A DNA stretch of 64,000 nt from Micromonospora sp. WMMD1128 (GCF_027497235.1 NZ_CP114902.1:3237501-3301500), one strand, 5' to 3'. Positions 38,372 through 47,511 are shown, counted from the stretch's first letter. The notes: generated by a model not told the origin, from the sequence alone. Made by a program: numbers and translations.

Positions 38372-38575
38372 CTAGTCCAGGCCGCGCATGATGTGCGGCT
38401 CGCCGTCGTCGTCGCCGAAGCAGCGGTGCAACACCTGGGCGCGGGCCCACAGGTCGAGGCTGCTGGGCGGCCCGACCTGCGGCGGGCGGGGAAGCGCGGT
38501 CAGCACGGGGGCCGGGTCCGGCGGAACCTTCGACGTCACCTCGTCGGTCATCTCCGCCCCTTTCGTCGTGCTCAT
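38372..38575 (-). CDS. Small hypothetical protein
   Basis: A 67-residue Pro-rich N-terminus followed by SSLDLWARAQVLHRCFGDDDGEPHIM, which looks like a conserved helix-loop end. The ATG at 38575 has GAGGGG 5 bases upstream. No family or function is recognised. It lies 30 bp upstream of the small membrane protein gene. Confidence 0.58.
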   Translation of the reverse strand: MSTTKGAEMTDEVTSKVPPDPAPVLTALPRPPQVGPPSSLDLWARAQVLHRCFGDDDGEPHIMRGLD

Positions 38576-38739
38576 GCTCGCCCCTCGGCGTCTCGGCCGC
38601 GTCAACCGGACGGCGCGGGTGGGGACGCGGCGCTCGGCGTGCCGTACTCCGGACGGTAGCCCGCCGGGCCGGACCGCACACCCCTTATTCCGGACCCCGG
38701 CGCAGGTAGGGGTGGGATCGTCAGCGGATGTTCACGGAA

Positions 38740-38776
38740 GTTGAACTGGACCATCGCTTCCACGTCTGTCTATATA
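38740..38776 (+). promoter_or_regulatory. A/T-rich promoter-like segment before the secreted nuclease
   Basis: TATATAAG at 38769-38776 is exceptional in this GC-rich chromosome and a good -10 candidate. TTGAAC at 38740 is too far (24 bases) to be a standard -35, so an alternative sigma factor or extended -10 is possible. Confidence 0.4.
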
Positions 38777-38818
38777 AGAGGGCACCGGTAAGAGCCAATC
38801 CCGCTTGGATGGAGTCCC

Positions 38819-39478
38819 ATGTCCCGCACCCTGCGCGCCACGGCCATCAGCCTCGCCGCGATCACGGCCGCCACCCTCGGCCCCACCCAGCCCGCCCGCG
38901 CCGCCGGTTACTCCGCCCCGCTCACCACCGCGGTCGCCGGCCTGAGCGTCGCCACCGAGGTCCGCACCGGCTACAGCCGCGACCTGTTCCCGCACTGGAT
39001 CGACGCGGACGGCGACGGCTGCAACACCCGCAACGAGGTGCTCTACGCCGAGGCCACCACGAAGCCCACCATCAGCGGCACCTGCACGCTCTCCGGCGGT
39101 CGCTGGTACTCCTACTACGACAACGCCACCTGGACCGCCACCGGCGACGTGGACATCGACCACATGGTCCCGCTCGCCGAGGCATGGGACTCCGGCGCGC
39201 GCACCTGGACCACCAGCCGACGGCAGGCGTACGCCAACGACCTGGGCGACGCGCGGGCGCTGGCCGCGGTCACCGACAACGTCAACCAGTCCAAGGGCGA
39301 CCAGGACCCGGCGACGTGGCTGCCGCCGTACGCCTCGGCCCGCTGCCGCTACGTCGGCGAGTGGGTGGCGGTGAAGATCCGCTGGCGGCTGACCGTGGAC
39401 AGCGCGGAGAAGAGCGCGCTGACCAGTTGGGCGAACAACTGCCCGGCCGCCACCATCTCGGTCACCTACGCGTACTGA
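38819..39478 (+). CDS. Secreted HNH nuclease (DUF1524 type)
   Basis: A 219-residue exported protein: Sec signal ending ARA at about residue 28, then a nuclease domain. The catalytic motif is VDIDHMVPLAEAWDSG near 112, followed by AVTDNVNQSKGDQDPATW, the usual partner motif of DUF1524/GmrSD-type HNH nucleases. Four cysteines (CNTRNEV, GTCTL, ARCRY, NNCPA) probably form disulfides. It should degrade extracellular DNA or RNA. ATG 38819 has GGAG 4 bases upstream. The upstream region is A/T-rich and promoter-like. Confidence 0.86.
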   Translation: MSRTLRATAISLAAITAATLGPTQPARAAGYSAPLTTAVAGLSVATEVRTGYSRDLFPHWIDADGDGCNTRNEVLYAEATTKPTISGTCTLSGGRWYSYYDNATWTATGDVDIDHMVPLAEAWDSGARTWTTSRRQAYANDLGDARALAAVTDNVNQSKGDQDPATWLPPYASARCRYVGEWVAVKIRWRLTVDSAEKSALTSWANNCPAATISVTYAY

Positions 39479-39485
39479 CGCCCTC

Positions 39486-39518
39486 CCGGTGCCCGGGCCG
39501 GACCGGCCCGGGCACCGG
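39486..39518 (+). terminator. Perfect 14-bp hairpin after the secreted nuclease gene
   Basis: CCGGTGCCCGGGCC (39486-39499) pairs perfectly with 39505-39518 around GGACC, 7 bases past the stop. There is no T run. Confidence 0.6.
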
Positions 39519-39536
39519 CTGGAATGATGAACGGCG

Positions 39537-40061
39537 ATGGGAGAGCACGAGGAGCTGACCACCGCACGGCTGCGCCTGCGCCGCCCCACCCACGCCGACG
39601 TCGACCTGCTCCACGCCCTGCACACCGACCCCCGGGCCTGCGCGCACAACCCCTCCGACCTGCTGCGCGACCGCGCCGAGGCGCAGGAGCGCTTCCGGCG
39701 CTGGGACGGGCACTGGCGGGTGCACGGCTTCGGCTACTGGGTGGTGTGCCGCGACGACCGGCGGCTCGGCTTCTGCGGCCTGAAGATCATGCGGCTGCAC
39801 GAACGCGACGTGCTGAACCTGTTCTACCGCCTAGACCCGGCCGCGTGGGGTGACGGCGTGGCCGGCGAGGCGGCCACCGCCGTCGTGGGCTGGGCCGGCA
39901 CGCACCGGCCCGACCTGCCGGTGGCCGCCCGGATCCGCCCGGCCAACATCGCCTCCCGGCGGGTCGCGGAACGGGCCGGCCTGCGCCACGCCGCGCACCT
40001 GGACGTGCCGGGCGAGGACGGCCTCGACTGGATCTTCATCGCGGATGGTCCGCGTCGCTGA
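39537..40061 (+). CDS. GNAT-family N-acetyltransferase (RimJ/RimL-like)
   Basis: A 174-residue acetyltransferase: TTARLRLRRPTHADVDLL at the start, GFGYWVVCRDDRRLGFCGLKIM, and the acetyl-CoA segment RIRPANIASRRVAERAGLRH near residues 133-152. The family acetylates ribosomal protein N-termini, antibiotics or metabolites; the substrate is not predictable. Its 3' end overlaps the convergent transporter gene by 26 bp. Confidence 0.83.
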   Translation: MGEHEELTTARLRLRRPTHADVDLLHALHTDPRACAHNPSDLLRDRAEAQERFRRWDGHWRVHGFGYWVVCRDDRRLGFCGLKIMRLHERDVLNLFYRLDPAAWGDGVAGEAATAVVGWAGTHRPDLPVAARIRPANIASRRVAERAGLRHAAHLDVPGEDGLDWIFIADGPRR

Positions 40062-40794
40062 CCGACGGCTCACGGCCGACCGGCACGCCGCAGCAGGAGC
40101 AATCGGAGCCGCACGAGTGGGCGTCCTCGGCCGCTCCACCGGAGGCCGGCGGAACCGCGCAGCAGGTTTCGCCACGCCAGGCGTCCCGGCCCTCCCGCAC
40201 CGCGACCACGGCGATCACCAGTGCCGCGACCGGGTCGGCCCACGACCAGCCGAACAGGCCGTTGACGGCCAGCCCCACGAGCAGAACCACCGACAGGTAC
40301 GTGCACAGCAACGTCTGCTTCGAGTCGGCGACCGCCGATCGGGAACCCAACTCCCGACCGGCCCGCCGCTGCGCGGCCGACAGCACCGGCATCACCGCCA
40401 CCGACACGCCGGCCAGCACCAGCCCGACCGTGGAGTGCGCGGCCTCGGCGCCGCCGAGCAACGCCCGGACCGCCTCGACGGTGACGTACCCGGCGAGCGC
40501 GAAGAACGAGATCGCGATGACCCGCAGCGCGATCCGCTCCCGCGCCTCGGGGTCCCGGCCGGCGAACTGCCACGCCACGGCGCTGGCCGAGGCCACCTCG
40601 ATGACCGAGTCCAGACCGAAGCCGATCAGGGCGGTGGACGACGCTACGGTGCCGGCGCCGATCGCCACCACCGCCTCGACGACGTTGTAGGTGATCGTCG
40701 CGGCGACCAGCAGCCGTACCCGGCGGGCGAGCACGGCGCGGCGGGCCGGCGCGGGACCGGCGGCCGTCAGCGGGACGAGTGGCAGGTGCGTCAT
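40036..40794 (-). CDS. Cation efflux (CDF-type) transporter with Cys-rich tail
   Basis: A 252-residue protein with about six hydrophobic segments; [20 protein letters not shown] near residue 58 holds Asp ligands of the CDF transport site, and [25 protein letters not shown] is the fifth/sixth helix region. The tail is rich in cysteine and histidine ([18 protein letters not shown]), suited to soft metals such as Zn, Cd or Cu(I). ATG 40794 overlaps the stop of the ArsR-type gene (ATGA), so the two form a regulated efflux operon. Confidence 0.85.
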   Translation of the reverse strand: MTHLPLVPLTAAGPAPARRAVLARRVRLLVAATITYNVVEAVVAIGAGTVASSTALIGFGLDSVIEVASASAVAWQFAGRDPEARERIALRVIAISFFALAGYVTVEAVRALLGGAEAAHSTVGLVLAGVSVAVMPVLSAAQRRAGRELGSRSAVADSKQTLLCTYLSVVLLVGLAVNGLFGWSWADPVAALVIAVVAVREGRDAWRGETCCAVPPASGGAAEDAHSCGSDCSCCGVPVGREPSVSDADHPR

Positions 40795-41120
40795 CAGCAA
40801 CAACCTGAGGCGGCGTCGGCGCACACGGCCGGGTCGACGGCGAGCACGACGCCGAGCAGGTCGCCCAGCGCGTGGGCGAGCCGGGCGTCGGCCAACTCGT
40901 AACGGGCGCGCCGGCCCTCGGGCACGGCCACGACCAGGCCGCAACCGCGCAGGCAGGCCAGGTGGTTGGACACGTTCTGCCGGCTGGTGCCGAGCAGGTC
41001 CGCCAACTGCGCCGGATAGCCGGGTCCGTCGCGCAGGGCCAGCAGCAGCCGGGCGCGCATCGGCTCGGAGAGGGCGTGACCGAAGCGGGCCAGCACCTGC
41101 GCGTGCGGGAGCGTCTGCAT
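40794..41120 (-). CDS. ArsR/SmtB-family metal-sensing repressor
   Basis: A 108-residue winged-helix repressor: [51 protein letters not shown] spans the DNA-binding helices, with Cys in LACLRGCG, and the C-terminus ends in CADAASGCC. Cysteines in helix 4 and the tail resemble the CmtR/cadmium-lead type of site. It should release the operator when metal binds and allow the coupled efflux gene to be made. ATG 41120 (MQTLPHAQ) is chosen over an upstream ATG. Confidence 0.88.
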   Translation of the reverse strand: MQTLPHAQVLARFGHALSEPMRARLLLALRDGPGYPAQLADLLGTSRQNVSNHLACLRGCGLVVAVPEGRRARYELADARLAHALGDLLGVVLAVDPAVCADAASGCC

Positions 41121-41125
41121 GCGAC

Positions 41126-41146
41126 GACAGTACATCATTGACTGTA
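41126..41146. promoter_or_regulatory. Candidate ArsR operator
   Basis: ACAGT (41127-41131) and ACTGT (41141-41145) form an inverted repeat around 9 bases, in a local A/T-rich patch directly upstream of the repressor start and before the divergent YnfA-type gene. The position suits an autoregulatory operator. Confidence 0.45.
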
Positions 41147-41209
41147 TCGTTGTGGACGGGCTTGCCTCCGGTAGCCCACCGACAAGATCGTGACGATACG
41201 GTCGGACGC

Positions 41210-41545
41210 ATGACCGTCGCCCGTTCCATCCTGCTGTTCCTGGTCGCCGCGCTGGCCGAGATCGGCGGCGCCTGGCTGGTCTGGCAGGGCTGGCGGGAGA
41301 ACCGCGGGCTGCTCTGGATCGCGGGCGGGATCATCGCGCTGGGTCTCTACGGCTTCGTCGCGACGTTCCAGCCCGACCCGAACTTCGGGCGCATCCTCGC
41401 CGCCTACGGCGGCGTCTTCGTCGCCGGGTCGCTCGCCTGGGGCATGCTCGTCGACAGGTTCCGGCCCGACCGCTACGACCTCGCCGGCGCGGCCGTCTGC
41501 CTGGTCGGCGTCGCGATCATCATGTACGCGCCGCGCGCGAGCTGA
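41210..41545 (+). CDS. YnfA/UPF0060-family small membrane protein
   Basis: A 111-residue protein with four hydrophobic helices: [60 protein letters not shown] and [19 protein letters not shown]. These are UPF0060 hallmarks, a DMT-superfamily half-transporter. Divergent from the arsR-CDF pair and so possibly under the same operator; a role in metal or cation resistance is inference. Confidence 0.88.
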   Translation: MTVARSILLFLVAALAEIGGAWLVWQGWRENRGLLWIAGGIIALGLYGFVATFQPDPNFGRILAAYGGVFVAGSLAWGMLVDRFRPDRYDLAGAAVCLVGVAIIMYAPRAS

Positions 41546-41569
41546 CCTGCCCGACGCGGTCATCCCGGC

Positions 41570-43072
41570 TCAGCATGAGGCGGGCGGGATGCTCTGCTCG
41601 TACTGGAAGACGTTGTGCGGGTCGTACCACGCCTTGACCCGGCGCAGGCGCTCGACGTTCGGCCCCCAGTACGCGGTCTCCCACTCCTGCATGCCGATGT
41701 TCGGCACGTTGACGTAGGCGCCGTCCACGTACGGGCGCAGCGCCTGGCTGAACTCGGCGATCCACGCCTGGGCGGCCGGGGTGAGGGCGTCGCCGCTGTC
41801 CGGCACGCCCCGGGTCCCCCAGCCGGCGCCCGGCTCGGAGTAGAAGATCGCGTCGCGGTGCGGGAACGCCGAGCCGCCGGCCGGCTGCTTCGCCTGCGCG
41901 CCGACGCCGAACGCCTGGGTGAAGAAGTTGCTGTCGTCGGTGGGCGCGACCGCCATGAACGAGCGGATGATCTCGATCGCCTCGGGCGGGAACGGCCGGC
42001 GGGTGAACTGGGAGAAGAACTTCCAGTTCGCGGGCTCGTCCTCGATCGGCACCTGGAACCCGGCGTAGATCTCGCCCCACCCGCCGATCTGCACCGTGAC
42101 CTGCGGGCTGCCGACCGACAGGACCGGCGCCAGCAGCCGCCGCACCTCCGCCTCGGTGCCCTCGACCAGCACGCCGAACAGCAGGATCTGCGACTTGTGG
42201 ATCTCCAGTTGGGAGCCGAGGCGGACGTCGGTGAACGGCGCGGTGCGCTGCCACCTGTCGAAGACGCCCGGCAGGTCGTCCAGGCCGGACCAGGTCGCCT
42301 GAAGGTAGGCGACGCCGCGCAGCGGGGCCACCCGGTAGGTGAGCGAGGTGACGATGCCGAAGTTGCCGTTACCCGCCCCGCGCAACGCCCAGAGCAGGTC
42401 CGCGTGGTTCCGCAGGTCCACCTCGACCGCCCTGGCGCCGTTCGCCCCGGACGCGACGACGATCTCCGCCCCGATCAGGCTGTCGCAGGCCATGCCGAGC
42501 CACCGGGTGAGGAAGCCGAAACCCCCGCCCAGGGTCGCGCCGGACAGACCCACGCTCCCCTCCGTACCTGTCGTCACCGCGAGACCCTGCTGGGCGAGCG
42601 TGGTGACCGCCTCCAACTGGTTGAGCCCGGCACCGACGCGCGCGGTGAGCGCGGGCCGGTTGATCTCGGCGGACTTCAGCTCGCTGACGTCGATCACGAT
42701 GCCGTTGTCCACGTTGGACCAGCCTTCGAGGCTGTGCCGGCCGCTGCGTACCCGCAGCGCGACGTTGTTCTGCCGGGACCAGGCGAGGGCGTTCACCACG
42801 TCCTGGGTGTTCTGCGCGAACACGATGACAAGCGGGTTGTGCACGAACAACTCGTCCCACCCGACGCTCGCGGTCGGGTAGTCGGGATCACCGAAGCGCA
42901 CGATCCGCCCGGTCAGTTCCACCGGCGGGCACTCGGCCCAGATGGGTGCTCCGGAGCCGTCGGTGCCGGTCGTCGCCAGGGCGGGTCCGGTGAACACGGC
43001 CGGGGCGACGACCGCACCGGCGCCCACGGCGGCGGTCGCCTGGAGCAGCTTTCGACGCGAGATGTCGGGCAT
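41570..43072 (-). CDS. Tat-exported berberine bridge enzyme-like FAD oxidase
   Basis: About 500 residues. The N-terminus has a twin-arginine signal (SRRKLLQ, then an Ala/Val-rich core to PALA). The PCMH FAD domain contains GRHSLEGWSNVDNGIVIDVS, whose His (about 113) is the expected 8-alpha FAD attachment site. The second attachment Cys of bicovalent enzymes appears absent: GTEGSVGLSGATLGGGFGF has Glu-Gly-Ser where Cys-Pro is usual. The C-terminal BBE segment is WYDPHNVFQYEQSI. It oxidises a sugar, alcohol or natural product outside the cell. ATG 43072 fits GAGAGG spacing better than 43078. Confidence 0.87.
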   Translation of the reverse strand: MPDISRRKLLQATAAVGAGAVVAPAVFTGPALATTGTDGSGAPIWAECPPVELTGRIVRFGDPDYPTASVGWDELFVHNPLVIVFAQNTQDVVNALAWSRQNNVALRVRSGRHSLEGWSNVDNGIVIDVSELKSAEINRPALTARVGAGLNQLEAVTTLAQQGLAVTTGTEGSVGLSGATLGGGFGFLTRWLGMACDSLIGAEIVVASGANGARAVEVDLRNHADLLWALRGAGNGNFGIVTSLTYRVAPLRGVAYLQATWSGLDDLPGVFDRWQRTAPFTDVRLGSQLEIHKSQILLFGVLVEGTEAEVRRLLAPVLSVGSPQVTVQIGGWGEIYAGFQVPIEDEPANWKFFSQFTRRPFPPEAIEIIRSFMAVAPTDDSNFFTQAFGVGAQAKQPAGGSAFPHRDAIFYSEPGAGWGTRGVPDSGDALTPAAQAWIAEFSQALRPYVDGAYVNVPNIGMQEWETAYWGPNVERLRRVKAWYDPHNVFQYEQSIPPASC

Positions 43073-43150
43073 GGTCATGGCCTCTCGATCGGGTCACACC
43101 GTCCGCTGGCGTGCGACATTCACGCTAGAACCAGACACCTACTCACATAA

Positions 43151-43178
43151 CCGGAAGGCGATGCGAAAACCCTTCCGG
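43151..43178 (-). terminator. Hairpin after the small membrane protein gene
   Basis: CCGGAAGG (43151-43158) pairs perfectly with CCTTCCGG (43171-43178) around 12 bases, between the membrane protein stop and the FAD oxidase start. The promoter of the oxidase must lie in the remaining bases to 43073. Confidence 0.45.
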
Positions 43179-43246
43179 GTGACGCAGACAAGTGCCGATG
43201 GGACAAACGCGCTCCGTCAGGAGCCGGGCGTGTCCACCACCCGCGC

Positions 43247-43639
43247 TCAAAGATGGAGACGGAGCCAGCCACCCAGGCAGAGAAGCAGCCAGCCGGTCAC
43301 CGCGGCGACGAATCCCGCCAACGCCGGAAGCTGCCACCTTCGCACCAGGTACGCACACAGCGGCACCGCCACGAGCAGGGTCGGCACCAGAATCACGATC
43401 ATGTCGTACAGCTCCGCGCCGACATCCACCGGCGCGGTCGGGCACCCGAACTTGCCGGTGCACTCGACGCTGCGGCCGTTGACGTACGAGTAGCCGGGGG
43501 TGGTGCCCCCTTGCGGCCACCGGACTATCACCAGCAGGCCGACCGGCAGGACACACGCCAGTGTGTACCAGAACGCGAGCCAGGCGAAGGCGCGCCCGAG
43601 CACCCCCGACGCCAGCCCCCCGCTCATGATCGTCATCAT
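43247..43639 (-). CDS. Small polytopic membrane protein
   Basis: A 130-residue protein with three hydrophobic helices: FAWLAFWYTLACVLPVGLLVIV, MIVILVPTLLVAVPLCAYLV and LAGFVAAVTGWLLLCLGGWL. Two cysteines in a loop (VECTGKFGC) may form a disulfide. No family recognised. I place the start at ATG 43639 because the 26 codons upstream are encoded by the inverted repeat at 43661-43741 and are unlikely to be native protein. Confidence 0.6.
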   Translation of the reverse strand: MMTIMSGGLASGVLGRAFAWLAFWYTLACVLPVGLLVIVRWPQGGTTPGYSYVNGRSVECTGKFGCPTAPVDVGAELYDMIVILVPTLLVAVPLCAYLVRRWQLPALAGFVAAVTGWLLLCLGGWLRLHL

Positions 43640-43660
43640 ATTCCGACCGAGACCACGCCC

Positions 43661-43741
43661 CTTGATCCACACCAGCTCGGTGAAGTGGCGCCATCCGGGC
43701 AAGCCGGTTACCGCCACCTCGGCGTAGTGGAGTGGATCAAG
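43661..43741. repeat. Imperfect inverted repeat, CGCCACCTCGGCG family
   Basis: The left arm begins CTTGATCCACACCAGCTCGG and the right arm is its approximate reverse complement, ending GTGGAGTGGATCAAG, with CGCCACCTCGGCG inside. The sequence resembles the palindrome at 53290-53360 (ctagatcgactccagg then the CCGAGGTGGCG core). It lies at the metH 3' end (stop 43748). Confidence 0.65.
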
Positions 43742-43747
43742 CGCGGG

Positions 43748-46700
43748 CTATTTGGCGTTGAAGTAGTTCGCGTCGGGGTGGTGGACCACGATGGCGTCGG
43801 TGGCCTGCTCCGGCACGAGCTGGAACTCCTCCGACAACTCCACCCCGATCCGCTCCGCGCCGAGCAGCCCCACCACCTTCGCCCGGTCTTCCAGGTCCGG
43901 GCAGGCCGGATAGCCGAACGCGTACCGGCAGCCCCGGTAGTCGGTGCGCAGCAGGCCGGCCAGGTCGGCCGGGTCGTCCTCGGCGACCGTACGCCCACCC
44001 GGCAGCACCAGCTCGGACCGGATCCGCCGGTGCCAGTACTCCGCAAGGGCCTCGGTGAGCTGCACCGACAGACCGTGCACCTCCAGGTAGTCGCGGTATT
44101 CGTTCGCCGCGAACATCTTCGCCGTGTACTCGCTGATCGGCTGCCCGACGGTGACCAACTGCAACGCCACCACGTCGAGCTGGTCGCCCTTGGGCCGGAA
44201 GAAGTCGGCCAGGCACAGCCGGCGCTCCTGCCGCTGCCGGGGGAAGGAGAACCGGGCGCGTTCGCTGTGCCCGTTCTCGTCCAGCACCACCAGGTCGTTG
44301 CCCTCGGAGTAGGCCGGGAAGTAGCCGTACACCACGGCCGCCTCCAACACCTGGTCGGCGATCAGCCGGTCCAGCCAGTAGCGCAGCCGGGGCCGGCCCT
44401 CGGTCTCCACCAGCTCCTCGTACGACGGGCCCTGACCGCCGCGGGCGCCCCGCAGCCCCCACTGGCCCAGGAACGTGGCCCGCTCGTCGAGCAGCGCCGC
44501 GTAGTCGGCAAGCGGCACGCCCTTCACCACCCGGGTACCGAAGAACGGCGGCGTGGGCACCGTGGCGTCCGGCGCCACGTCGGAGCGGACCGAAGCGTCG
44601 TCCAGCTCGGGCAGCGCCTCCCGGACCTGCGCCCGCTGCCGCTCCCGCCGCTCCCGGCGGGCCGCCAGCGCCGCCTCCCGCTCCGGGTCGACCACCGGCG
44701 CGCCACCCCGCTTGGCCGCCATCACCCGGTCCATCAGGGACAGCCCCTCGAACGCGTCCCGGGCGTAGTGCACCTGGCCCGGGTAGATCGACCGCAGGTC
44801 GTCCTCCACGTACGCCCGGGTCAGCGCCGCCCCGCCGAGCAGCACCGGCCAGCGCTCGGCGACGCCGCGCGTGGCCATCTCGGCCAGGTTCTCCTTCATG
44901 ATGACCGTGCTCTTGACCAGCAGGCCGGACATGCCGATGGCGTCGGCACGGTGCTCCTCGGCCGCGTCCAGGATCGCGGTGATCGGCTGCTTGATGCCGA
45001 TGTTGACCACGTCGTAGCCGTTGTTGGACAGGATGATGTCGACCAGGTTCTTGCCGATGTCGTGCACGTCGCCCTTCACCGTGGCAAGAACAATCTTGCC
45101 CTTTCCGGCAGCGTCTTCGGAGTCGGCCTTCTCCATGTGCGGCTCCAGGTAGGCCACCGCGGTCTTCATCACCTCGGCGGACTGGAGCACGAACGGCAAC
45201 TGCATCTGGCCCGAGCCGAACAGCTCGCCGACCACCTTCATGCCGTCCAGCAGCAGGTCGTTGATGATGGACAGCGGCGTGCGCCCCTGCGCCATCGCGG
45301 TGTCCAGGTCGGCCTCCAGGCCGTTGCGCTCGCCGTCGATGATCCGGCGCTTGAGCCGCTCCTCGAGCGGCAGCGCGGCCAACTCCTCGGCGCGGGTGGC
45401 CCGCGCCGACGCCGCGTCGACGCCCTCGAAGACCTCGATGAACCGCTGCACCGGGTCGTAGCCCTCGCGGCGGCGGTCGTAGACCAGGTCGAGCGCCACC
45501 TCGCGCTGCTCGTCCGGGATCTTCGTCATCGGCAGGATCTTGCTGGCGTGCACGATGGCCGAGGTCAGGCCGGCCTGGACGCACTCGTGCAGGAACACCG
45601 AGTTGAGCACCTGCCGGGCCGCCGGATTCAGGCCGAACGACACGTTCGAGATGCCGGCGGTGAAGTTGACCCCCGGGTAGCGGGCGGTGATCTCCCGGAT
45701 CGCCTCGATCGTCTCGATGCCGTCGCGGCGCGTCTCCTCCTGCCCGGTGGCGATCGGGAACGTCAACGCGTCGATCAGGATGTCCGACCGGCGCAGCCCC
45801 CACCGGCCGGTCAGGTCGTCGATCAGCCGGGCGGCCACCCGTACCTTCCACTCCCGGGTGCGGGCCTGGCCCTCCTCGTCGATGAGCAGCGCCACGACGG
45901 CGGCCCCGTGCTCCTTCACCACCGGCATCACCCGCGCGTAGCGGGAGTCGGGGCCGTCGCCGTCCTCGAAGTTCACCGAGTTGACCACGCAGCGACCGCC
46001 GAGCATCTCCAGCCCCGCCTCGATCACCGCCGGCTCGGTGGAGTCCAGCACGATCGGCAGCGTGGACGCGGTGGCGAACCGGCCGGCCAGCTCCCGCATG
46101 TCCTGCGTGCCGTCCCGACCGACGTAGTCGACGCAGAGGTCGAGCAGGTGCGAGCCGTCCCGGGCCTGGTTGCGGGCGATCTCCACGCAGGCCTGCCAGT
46201 CGGCGGCCAGCATCGCCTCGCGGAACGCCTTCGAGCCGTTGGCGTTGGTGCGCTCCCCCACCATCAGGACGCTGGCGTCCTGGGCGAACGGCACGTGGTG
46301 GTAGATCGAGGAGACGCCCGCTTCCGGCTCCGGCGCCCGGGCCGCCGGGCGACGCCCGCCCAGCCGCTCCACGAGCGCCCGGATGTGCTCCGGCGTGGTG
46401 CCGCAGCAGCCGCCGATCAGCCCGACGCCGTAGTCGTCGACGAACTGCTCCAGCGCGTCCGCCATCTCCTGCGGGCCGAGCGGGAAGTACGCGCCGTCGG
46501 CGGTCAGCACCGGCAGGCCGGCGTTCGGCATCACCGACACCGGGATCCGGGAGTGCCGGGACAGGTAGCGCAGGTGCTCGCCCATCTCGGCCGGGCCGGT
46601 GGAGCAGTTGAGCCCGATCAGGTCGACCCCGAGCGGCTCGATCGCGGTCAGCGCCGCGCCGATCTCGCTGCCCAACAGCATGGTGCCGGTGGTCTCCACG

Positions 46701-47272
46701 GCCACCTGACAGATGATCGGCACGTCCCGGCCGGCGGCGTCGCGGGCCCGCTTCGACCCGACCACCGCGGCCTTGACCTGGAGCAGGTCCTGGCAGGTCT
46801 CGATGATCAGCGCGTCCGCGCCGCCGGCGATCAGGCCGGCGGCGTTCTGCTGGTACGCGTCGCGCAGCGAGGCGTAGCTCGCGTGACCAAGGGTCGGCAG
46901 CTTCGTGCCCGGCCCCATCGACCCGAGCACGAACCGCGGCCGTTCCGGGGTGGCGTACGCGTCGGCGGCCTCCCGGGCGATCCGCGCCGCCGCCTCGGAC
47001 AGCTCCCAGATCCGGTCGGCGATGCCGTACTCGGCGAGGTTGGGCAGGTTGGCGCCGAACGTGTTGGTCTCCACGCAGTCCGCGCCGGCGGCCAGGTAGG
47101 CGTCGTGCACACCACGGACCACGTCCGGCCGGGTGACGTTGAGGATCTCGTTGCAGCCCTCGAGGCCGTCGAAGTCGTCGAGCGTGAGGTCGGCTGCCTG
47201 GAGCATCGTCCCCATCGCCCCGTCGGCGATGAGGATCCGGTCCGCCAGCAGGTCGCGCAACGAAGTAGACAC
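43748..47272 (-). CDS. metH: Cobalamin-dependent methionine synthase MetH
   Basis: A 1174-residue four-module enzyme. The homocysteine domain has DGAMGTML near residue 18 and zinc cysteines in GLNCSTGP and GGCCGTT. The pterin domain has GERTNANGSKAFREAM near 330. The B12 domain has the cobalt-binding DVHDIGKN, with SGLLVKSTVIMKENL after it. The C-terminal activation domain has RFSFPRQ and the SAM-binding YRGCRYAFGYPACPDLEDR. All modules are intact and length is normal. It remethylates homocysteine from methyltetrahydrofolate. No cobalamin riboswitch is evident in the short leader. GTG start. Confidence 0.97.
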   Translation of the reverse strand: MSTSLRDLLADRILIADGAMGTMLQAADLTLDDFDGLEGCNEILNVTRPDVVRGVHDAYLAAGADCVETNTFGANLPNLAEYGIADRIWELSEAAARIAREAADAYATPERPRFVLGSMGPGTKLPTLGHASYASLRDAYQQNAAGLIAGGADALIIETCQDLLQVKAAVVGSKRARDAAGRDVPIICQVAVETTGTMLLGSEIGAALTAIEPLGVDLIGLNCSTGPAEMGEHLRYLSRHSRIPVSVMPNAGLPVLTADGAYFPLGPQEMADALEQFVDDYGVGLIGGCCGTTPEHIRALVERLGGRRPAARAPEPEAGVSSIYHHVPFAQDASVLMVGERTNANGSKAFREAMLAADWQACVEIARNQARDGSHLLDLCVDYVGRDGTQDMRELAGRFATASTLPIVLDSTEPAVIEAGLEMLGGRCVVNSVNFEDGDGPDSRYARVMPVVKEHGAAVVALLIDEEGQARTREWKVRVAARLIDDLTGRWGLRRSDILIDALTFPIATGQEETRRDGIETIEAIREITARYPGVNFTAGISNVSFGLNPAARQVLNSVFLHECVQAGLTSAIVHASKILPMTKIPDEQREVALDLVYDRRREGYDPVQRFIEVFEGVDAASARATRAEELAALPLEERLKRRIIDGERNGLEADLDTAMAQGRTPLSIINDLLLDGMKVVGELFGSGQMQLPFVLQSAEVMKTAVAYLEPHMEKADSEDAAGKGKIVLATVKGDVHDIGKNLVDIILSNNGYDVVNIGIKQPITAILDAAEEHRADAIGMSGLLVKSTVIMKENLAEMATRGVAERWPVLLGGAALTRAYVEDDLRSIYPGQVHYARDAFEGLSLMDRVMAAKRGGAPVVDPEREAALAARRERRERQRAQVREALPELDDASVRSDVAPDATVPTPPFFGTRVVKGVPLADYAALLDERATFLGQWGLRGARGGQGPSYEELVETEGRPRLRYWLDRLIADQVLEAAVVYGYFPAYSEGNDLVVLDENGHSERARFSFPRQRQERRLCLADFFRPKGDQLDVVALQLVTVGQPISEYTAKMFAANEYRDYLEVHGLSVQLTEALAEYWHRRIRSELVLPGGRTVAEDDPADLAGLLRTDYRGCRYAFGYPACPDLEDRAKVVGLLGAERIGVELSEEFQLVPEQATDAIVVHHPDANYFNAK

Positions 47273-47511
47273 AAACCCAGGTTAGTGCGGCGACGGACGC
47301 GAAGGGCACCCCAACGGTCCCTTCCCACATACTGTCGGCTGGATCACCGCGTACCCTCATCGGCTTCGACCGGGTGGTCGGGCCGGGCGACCGGCGCGGC
47401 CGACGGGCCGGCTCCGGCGGCGGCACGTAGGCTGGCGGACGTGAAGGACATCAGGGACGCGACCGGGCGACGGGGCCACGCCGCTCCCGACGAGCAGGGT
47501 GAGGTGACGGC

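Noticed and set aside
47273..47511. Cobalamin riboswitch upstream of metH
   Set aside because: The 240-bp gap shared with the divergent PAC2 gene lacks a visible B12-box core.
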